Below, piece after piece: positions 59,007-64,000 of a stretch of 64,000 nt of DNA; positions within the stretch are counted from its first letter, which is position 1, and each line of letters begins with the position of its first letter. The DNA is from Nitrospirillum pindoramense (GTDB lineage Bacteria; Pseudomonadota; Alphaproteobacteria; Azospirillales; Azospirillaceae), in contig NZ_VITR01000008.1 of the NCBI RefSeq assembly GCF_007827955.1, positions 62,001-126,000 on the forward strand, given 5' to 3'. The notes below the pieces were generated by a model, which was given only the letters and a program-made list of their open reading frames with translations, had not been told where the DNA came from and searched no databases. The position numbers and the translations under genes are program-made.

Positions 59007-60095
59007 TCAGCGCTGTGACTTGGGCAACTCGTCCCAAACCTTGGGATCTTCCGACCCCAGGACCCAGGAACAGAAGCCTTCAAGGCCGTATTCCTTCACC
59101 AGGGCATAGCGATCGTGGAAGCTGCGGGCTTCGGGCATGAACACCCATTCCCGCATCTGGTCGCGGTAGAAGTAGTAGAACGCCTCATGCTCCACCGGAT
59201 CCCACTGGATCTGCGCGCCGTACTGCTTGGCCTGGGGGATAGACTCGTCGGCATCGAAATAGGCGCCGGCGATGTTGGAGGCCTCGGTCCCGTCCGGCTT
59301 CACCGGATTGTCGGTGTACCAGCGGTAGCCGTAGAGCGGGATGCCCAGAGACAGCTTTTCCTTGGGAATGAACTGCAGGGCGTACTTCAGGTGCTCCATC
59401 ACCCAAGGCATGCCGGCGACGGGGCCGGGCACGGTCCAGCGGGTGTGCTCGTCATAGGTCATCAGGCAGAACAGGTCGACGGCGTCGCCGATGGCCTTGT
59501 AGTCGAAGGCGCCGCGCCAGAATTCCCACATCCATTTCGAGAAGGGGCCGCGGCCGGCATGGCCCGGCGCGTTGGGCACGACGGCGATGGACAGCTTCAG
59601 GCCGGCGCCGTGCAGGGCGGTCGCCGTCTGCTTGATCAGCAGGGTGAAGGCGTCGCGGTCGGTCCAGGCGATATTCTCGAAGTCGAACTGATAGCCGATC
59701 AGGCCGTGTTCCTTGGCCTGCTGCAACAGCGAGGCGATCATGGCCTTCTTGGCCGTCTCGCTGGTGATCAGCTCATGGAACTTCTGCTTGTCCACCGGCG
59801 AGATGATGGGCATCACCGGCACCTTTTTCTCGTGCGCCAGCTTCAGCACATAGGGGTTGGGCTGCCCATACACCAAGCCGTTCTGGTCGACGCCGTACCA
59901 GGTGGGAACGAGCAGGTCGATCTTGTCGATGTGCTGCTCGAACGAGTTAATCGATTTCTGGGTTTCCATCATATAGAACAGCGCCGTCGGCGCCTTAGCC
60001 CCAGTGGCGGCCCCAGCGGCGAGTGCCACGGAAGACGTGCAGGCCATGGCCATCATGGACAGGCCGACGGCCAGCGTTCCCAACAGACGTTTCAT
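59007..60095 (-). CDS. GH18-family glycosidase (probable endo-beta-N-acetylglucosaminidase), exported
   Basis: 362 residues; the start at 60095 has AAGGAG 6 bases upstream. A Sec signal ends near SSVALA. It has a TIM barrel with the GH18 active strand GYQFDFENI. The last Asp and the catalytic Glu of DxxDxDxE are kept (DFE), but the first Asp positions are replaced. Further conserved parts: LKLSIAVVPNAPG, FCLMTYDEHTRW, LGIPLYGYRWYTDNP and FWVLGSEDPKVW-like end. It has no chitin-binding module. In the locus context, cutting the chitobiose core of N-glycans is more likely than chitin degradation, but this is inference. Confidence 0.85.
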   Translation of the reverse strand: MKRLLGTLAVGLSMMAMACTSSVALAAGAATGAKAPTALFYMMETQKSINSFEQHIDKIDLLVPTWYGVDQNGLVYGQPNPYVLKLAHEKKVPVMPIISPVDKQKFHELITSETAKKAMIASLLQQAKEHGLIGYQFDFENIAWTDRDAFTLLIKQTATALHGAGLKLSIAVVPNAPGHAGRGPFSKWMWEFWRGAFDYKAIGDAVDLFCLMTYDEHTRWTVPGPVAGMPWVMEHLKYALQFIPKEKLSLGIPLYGYRWYTDNPVKPDGTEASNIAGAYFDADESIPQAKQYGAQIQWDPVEHEAFYYFYRDQMREWVFMPEARSFHDRYALVKEYGLEGFCSWVLGSEDPKVWDELPKSQR

Positions 60096-60141
60096 GAAAT
60101 CTCCTTGATCAGCTTCGCGGTCGGCCCTTGGCCGTGCCCGC

Positions 60142-61815
60142 TCAGTGCATCTCGATGCGGTAAACGTAGGCGGCGACGGCGCCCTCCCCGCCCTCGTCGG
60201 GGCGCTTGGGCAGCGTCAGGTGCAGGCCGTCGGCCTCCTGGCGGACGTTCACGGGAGTGCCGCCCTGGGCACCCAGCAGGGTCACGGCCTTCATCGCGTC
60301 ATCCGCCTTCAGGCTGTGGATCACCACCTCGCCCTCCGCCGGCCAGCCCAGCTCGATGGCGTACAGCGTCCCGCCCTTGGTGGTGAAGCGGAAGTCCTGC
60401 GCCGTGTAGGGCTTGGTCTTGGTTTCCTGGAAGGAGCCGCTGGCCACCTCGGTGGGGCCTTCGCCGAACTGGCGCCACGGGCGGGTGCCATAGATGGCCT
60501 CGCCATTCACCTTCAGCCAGGCGCCCATGGCCATCAGCGTGTCCTGCGCGCCCTGCGGGATGCTGCCGTCGGCCCGGGGCCCGATGTTCAGCAGCAGGTT
60601 GCCGTTCTTGGACACGACATCGGCCAGCAGGTGGATGAGCGCCTGCGGCGACTTGTAGGTGTCGTTCTCGACATAGCCCCAGCTGTCGTTGCTGATGGAC
60701 GTGCAGGTCTGCCACACGCGCGGCTGGATGCCGGGCAGCTGGCCGCGTTCGATGTCCAGCACGCCGGCACCCTCGGGGAAGGCGCCGATCTTGTAATTGA
60801 CGATGGCGGAACCGCCCAGCTTGGCCTGGGCGTTGTAGTAATAGGCTAGGAATTTCGGCAACGTGCTGCGGAATGCCGGGTGACTGATCCACCAATCGAA
60901 GTAGATGAGGTCGGGGTGGTAGAGGTCCACCAACTCCGCCGACCGGGCCAGCCAGTTGCTGAGCCAGGCCTGCGACACCGGCGTGAAGTCGCCGAACACA
61001 TCGGCGTCGTCGGTGCCCTTTTCCTTCACCCGCAGTTGCGCCGGGCCGTAGAAGTCGGCGTAGCGCGGATCGTTGACGTCGGACGGGATCTTGCGCCCCT
61101 CGTCGAAGAACCAGTCATGCTCTGCCCGGTGGGACGACAGGCCGAGGTGCAGGCCCTGGGCCCGCACCGCCCGCGCCAGCTCGCCGATCAGGTCGCGCTT
61201 TGGGCCCATGCGCACGGACGACCAGTCCGACAGCTTGGTGGCGTACAGGGCGAAGCCATCGTGATGCTCCGCCACCGGCACCACATATTGGGCACCCGCC
61301 GCTCGGAACAGGCTGGCCCAGGCGCGCGGATCGTACTTTTCCGCCTTGAACAGGGGGATGAAGTCCTTGTAGCCGAACTTGTCCTGGGGCCCGAACGTCT
61401 TGATGTGGTGTTCGTATTCCTTGGTGCCCTTGGTGTACATGAGGCGCGAGTACCATTCGCTGCCAAAGGCGGGAACGGAGTAGAGCCCCCAATGGATGAA
61501 AATGCCGAACTTGGCATCGGCATACCATTGCGGCACCTGATAGGCCTTCAGCGAAGCCCAGTCGGGACGGAAGGGCCCCTGCGCATCGCCCTCGTCCACC
61601 TGCTTCAATTCCGCGGCGATCTCCGGCACATGCTTCGCGCCGCGCTTTTCCCACTGCGCATCGATCTGCGCCGGGGATAGGGACGCGGTCGGGGCGGTCG
61701 CCGGCTGCGGCGCAGCGGCGAGGGCCGCGGTGGCCGGTGGCAGCGCCAACGCCGCCGCCAGCAGGCCGGCCCTGATCCGCTTAAGGATCAGGCGTCGGGA
61801 AGAGGGGCGGGTCAT
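60142..61815 (-). CDS. GH29 alpha-L-fucosidase, exported
   Basis: 557 residues from ATG 61815, which has GGAGG 7 bases upstream. The signal is SSRRLILKRIRAGLLAAALALPP, possibly Tat because of the twin Arg. GH29 motifs: FGIFIHWGLYSVPAFGSEWYS, AEHHDGFALY, HPDLIYFDWWISHPAF with the nucleophile Asp, and NGNLLLNIGPRADGSIP. The C-terminal beta domain is complete. It releases L-fucose: alpha-1,3/1,6 core or Lewis fucose in N-glycans. It is the first gene after the receptor and terminator, so a promoter should lie in 61816-62165. Confidence 0.93.
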   Translation of the reverse strand: MTRPSSRRLILKRIRAGLLAAALALPPATAALAAAPQPATAPTASLSPAQIDAQWEKRGAKHVPEIAAELKQVDEGDAQGPFRPDWASLKAYQVPQWYADAKFGIFIHWGLYSVPAFGSEWYSRLMYTKGTKEYEHHIKTFGPQDKFGYKDFIPLFKAEKYDPRAWASLFRAAGAQYVVPVAEHHDGFALYATKLSDWSSVRMGPKRDLIGELARAVRAQGLHLGLSSHRAEHDWFFDEGRKIPSDVNDPRYADFYGPAQLRVKEKGTDDADVFGDFTPVSQAWLSNWLARSAELVDLYHPDLIYFDWWISHPAFRSTLPKFLAYYYNAQAKLGGSAIVNYKIGAFPEGAGVLDIERGQLPGIQPRVWQTCTSISNDSWGYVENDTYKSPQALIHLLADVVSKNGNLLLNIGPRADGSIPQGAQDTLMAMGAWLKVNGEAIYGTRPWRQFGEGPTEVASGSFQETKTKPYTAQDFRFTTKGGTLYAIELGWPAEGEVVIHSLKADDAMKAVTLLGAQGGTPVNVRQEADGLHLTLPKRPDEGGEGAVAAYVYRIEMH

Positions 61816-62120
61816 GTTTTGCCTCCGGTTTTGGGTTTTGTTGGATGGGAGTGGCGTGCCGCTCAGCCACAGGGGCCGGCACGGCCCAGGGCGCGAGGCC
61901 ACTGGCCCCGCGCCCCGGCCGTCGGGCCACTGTAGACCATCAAGGGGAAGGAGGGGAATGGACGGCCGTCGGTCATGCCGGCACGCCGGATAAGGGCATC
62001 AAGCCCGAAAGTGGCGGCCGCACGGCCAAACCAGCCCTTTGTTCCTAATCCCATGACCCTCAGGCTCCCCTGCCGTTGGCCCCACCAAAGGGCGGGGGTA
62101 GAGAAGGACCCATGCCTATC

Positions 62121-62136
62121 GTGGACGATCATCCAC
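62121..62136. promoter_or_regulatory. Palindrome GTGGA-N-GATC-N-TCCAC (operator candidate)
   Basis: A 16-base palindrome with one mismatched pair lies about 300 bases before the GH29 start, right after the receptor terminator. Its size fits a LacI- or GntR-type sugar regulator, but no such regulator gene is in the window. Confidence 0.4.
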
Positions 62137-62165
62137 AGGCTTTTCTGCCAGGTATTTTCTTTAAT

Positions 62166-62208
62166 TTAAAAAAGAATGGGCCGCCGCCAAAGCACGGGCG
62201 GCGGCCCA
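62166..62208 (-). terminator. Intrinsic terminator of the TonB-dependent receptor gene
   Basis: On the minus strand a perfect 12-base stem (arms at 62208-62197 and 62188-62177, GC-rich, TGGGCCGCCGCC type) with an 8-base loop is followed by TTCTTTTTT. It starts 14 bases after the receptor stop codon. It is the clearest Rho-independent terminator in the window and separates receptor from enzyme genes. Confidence 0.85.
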
Positions 62209-62221
62209 GGGGGAGGAAGGT

Positions 62222-64000
62222 TTACATCTTGTAGGACATGTTGATCGAGTAGACGCTGCCGTTCTTATAGTAACCGATCGGCGCCGACTTGGTGTTGTTG
62301 TACGAGTAGTACATCTCGTCGAGCAGGTTGCTGGCGTTGAAGGTGACCTGCATCTGCTCATTGATGCTGTACGTGGTCGAGAAGTCCAACTGCAGGTAGG
62401 AGTCGACCATGTTGCGCGAGTCCAGCCGGCCGATGCTGGTGAAGTACGGCGACCGCCAGCCCAGGCTGACACGGGCCTGGATCGGACCCTGCTCGTAGTA
62501 TGGGATGAAGTTGATGGTGTGCCGCGACAGGTACGGCATGTTGATGTTGGCGGTGCCGGTGTCGGCGATGGAGTAGGTGTAGTTGGTCTGCACGCCGAAG
62601 CCGTACGCGATGTTCGTCTGATACATCGCCGCGAAGCCCTTCACGTTGGCATCGGAGTAGTTTACTGGCGTCGAAACGCTGTAAACCGCCGTGCCGCCAT
62701 GGGTGTTGTCCTGCAGCACCATATCGGTCGCCGTGTTGACGATGTAGGACGAAATCTGACGGAAGAAGAACTCACCCGAAACCAGCGAGTCCTTGTTGAA
62801 GTACCACTCGGCCGAAACGTCGTAGTTGTTGGACTCGTAGGGCTTCAGGTTCGGATTGCCGCCGCTGGCGGTGTGCTGGGTATCGTCCTTGGAGAAGGCG
62901 CCGGCCATGTCGGCGTAGCGCGGACGGGCGATCACCTTGGCCGCACCAAAACGAAGGATGACATCGTCCGCGACGTCGTAGGCGAAGTTGAAGGTCGGCA
63001 GGAAGCGACCGTAGCGGCTGGTCTGGGTCACGCCATAGGGGTTGCTGGCCCCGTTGTCGTATTCCCAATACTTGATGTCGTCGGCGGTGTGCACGTAACG
63101 GACACCGACGTTGCCGCGGTACTTTTCGCCGGCGAAGTTGACCTGGGTATAGGCGGCGCTGTTCTGCTCCGTCACCTTGTACTCGGAACCGAAGTCCCGG
63201 TAGTAGGTGGTGTTCAGGCCCTTCAGGTAGTTGATCACCGCGTCCTGACTGATGCTGTAGAAGTTCAGCCAATCACCCGAGGCGTTCAGGCCATCGAACA
63301 GGCCGCTCGGCACCTGGGACCCGCCCAGCTGAGCCAGCGTCGTGCTGCCGTTGGAGTAGGTGCGGCTGCCATAGGCGCGGACCGTGTTCATGTGGTCGGT
63401 GTACTTGACGCCGGCCTGGACCGTGGTGATGGGACCCCAGTTGATGTCATGGGTCACGTCCATCTGGCCGTAGGCTTCGGAGTCGGCGTTCAACTGAGCG
63501 GCGATACCGCCAACCTGCTTGCCGGCAGCGCGAGTGGCCATGTTGTCCATGGTCGACGAGCCGTCGGTCGAGGTCACGTTGGTGTGCGTGCCGTCGTACG
63601 AGAAGCTGTACGGCGAGGAGGAGTAGAACGACAGCAGGTATTCCGGGTCCTTACCGCCGAAAGCGCGGGTGTAACCGACGTCGGTGTAAACCTTCCAATC
63701 CTTGGTCGGCGTCCAGGTGCCGGCCAGGTTGACACGGGCCGTCTGCACCGTGGTCTTGCGGTAGTTCGTGTCCAGCTCGGTGTAGGCACCTTGACCCAAC
63801 GAGGCACTGGTGATCAGACCGTTGTTGATGGTCACGGCGTTGAACAGGTTGGTGCTGGCCGCCGGGTAGATGAAGCGCGACTGGCTGAAGTTGTTATAGA
63901 CGCCGTGGATGTACAGGCCGGACAGGTTCAGGTCGATCGTGTCGGTCGGCTCGTATTGGACGGCGGCCTGCAGGCCCTCACGCTCACGGGTCTGCTTGAA
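62222..64000 (-). CDS. TonB-dependent receptor (Xanthomonas/Caulobacter type), partial
   Basis: About 592 C-terminal residues; the gene continues past the right edge. It is a beta-barrel with alternating aromatic strands, for example YEPTDTIDLNLSGLYIHGVYNNF, GWRSPYFTSIGRLDSRNMVDSYLQLDFSTTYSI, and a last strand NGSVYSINMSYKM. That matches the TIGR01782 group often linked to glycan utilisation loci. It would import oligosaccharides released outside the cell, using TonB-ExbBD energy. It is followed by a strong intrinsic terminator and then the eight-enzyme operon. Confidence 0.92.
   Translation of the reverse strand, partial: FKQTREREGLQAAVQYEPTDTIDLNLSGLYIHGVYNNFSQSRFIYPAASTNLFNAVTINNGLITSASLGQGAYTELDTNYRKTTVQTARVNLAGTWTPTKDWKVYTDVGYTRAFGGKDPEYLLSFYSSSPYSFSYDGTHTNVTSTDGSSTMDNMATRAAGKQVGGIAAQLNADSEAYGQMDVTHDINWGPITTVQAGVKYTDHMNTVRAYGSRTYSNGSTTLAQLGGSQVPSGLFDGLNASGDWLNFYSISQDAVINYLKGLNTTYYRDFGSEYKVTEQNSAAYTQVNFAGEKYRGNVGVRYVHTADDIKYWEYDNGASNPYGVTQTSRYGRFLPTFNFAYDVADDVILRFGAAKVIARPRYADMAGAFSKDDTQHTASGGNPNLKPYESNNYDVSAEWYFNKDSLVSGEFFFRQISSYIVNTATDMVLQDNTHGGTAVYSVSTPVNYSDANVKGFAAMYQTNIAYGFGVQTNYTYSIADTGTANINMPYLSRHTINFIPYYEQGPIQARVSLGWRSPYFTSIGRLDSRNMVDSYLQLDFSTTYSINEQMQVTFNASNLLDEMYYSYNNTKSAPIGYYKNGSVYSINMSYKM

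Larger units (their letters stand above)
61816..62221. other. Intergenic region upstream of the glycosidase operon
   Basis: About 400 bases between the receptor stop and the GH29 start. It holds the receptor's intrinsic terminator, the palindrome at 62121-62136 and presumably the glycosidase operon promoter; I could not identify -35/-10 elements. An 89-codon minus-strand frame (61863-62132) has no family resemblance and I do not call it. Confidence 0.5.

Noticed and set aside
56864-59140. A 758-codon plus-strand frame (and a similar one at 54465-56114)
   Set aside because: They are antisense to the GH20 and GH2 genes and have no protein-like features.
61863-62132. A possible 89-residue minus-strand protein upstream of GH29
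   Set aside because: It has no good ribosome site and no family; it overlaps the palindrome and likely promoter region of the glycosidase operon.

Overview
The window is high-GC DNA (most third codon positions are G or C) from what looks like a free-living or plant-associated alphaproteobacterium. The gene content fits Azospirillaceae-type Rhodospirillales: FixJ-type response regulators, a Xanthomonas/Caulobacter-type TonB receptor, many PAS kinases, Mn-catalase and YciF-type stress proteins. The placement is inference only; there is no rRNA or marker gene here. I see no tRNA, rRNA, CRISPR array, insertion sequence or phage gene.

Region 1 (1-21.4 kb) is an export region. After the 3' end of a MocR-like gene and a small cupin gene comes a prepilin peptidase. 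Then a giant secreted protein (about 2841 aa) carries a GH2-like module, six Ig-like domains, five F5/8C (CBM32-like) domains and a C-terminal GH64 beta-1,3-glucanase. Directly downstream is a tightly overlapping operon: gspG, gspF, gspE, four PilM/N/O/P-like genes, a lipoprotein secretin with TPR and cohesin domains, three more pseudopilins and a DsbA-like lipoprotein. This is a type II secretion / type IV pilus hybrid, and the giant glycanase is its most obvious candidate substrate.

Region 2 (21.4-34.1 kb) is a mixed region. It holds a 3' remnant of a TonB receptor, a PAS kinase, an isochorismatase-fold hydrolase, a methyltransferase, an MHS-family MFS transporter, a divergent Mn-catalase/YciF stress pair and a hybrid kinase. 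It also holds a deletion scar that joins a 5'-truncated ABC exporter to a 5'-truncated UDP-galactopyranose mutase, followed by another PAS kinase.

Region 3 (34.1-44.8 kb) holds a three-gene periplasmic molybdenum hydroxylase operon (Fe-S subunit, Mo subunit, tri-haem cytochrome c). Around it are signalling genes: two paralogous FixJ-type regulators, a stand-alone receiver, two AraC-type regulators and a kinase. A palindrome, CATACC-N2-GGTATG, occurs upstream of the Mo operon and, exact or degenerate, in both divergent regulator intergenic regions, so these genes may form one regulon. A short-chain dehydrogenase closes the region.

Region 4 (44.9-64.0 kb, all minus strand) is a carbohydrate-utilisation locus. 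In transcription order it has a TonB-dependent receptor (running off the right edge), then GH29, GH18, GH20, GH2 (beta-mannosidase type), GH3 with PA14, GH125, GH35, GH92 and a RhaM-family mutarotase. All eight glycosidases carry export signals. Together they match, bond for bond, what is needed to take apart a plant-type complex N-glycan: fucose, chitobiose core, GlcNAc antennae, beta-mannose, beta-xylose, alpha-mannoses and galactose.
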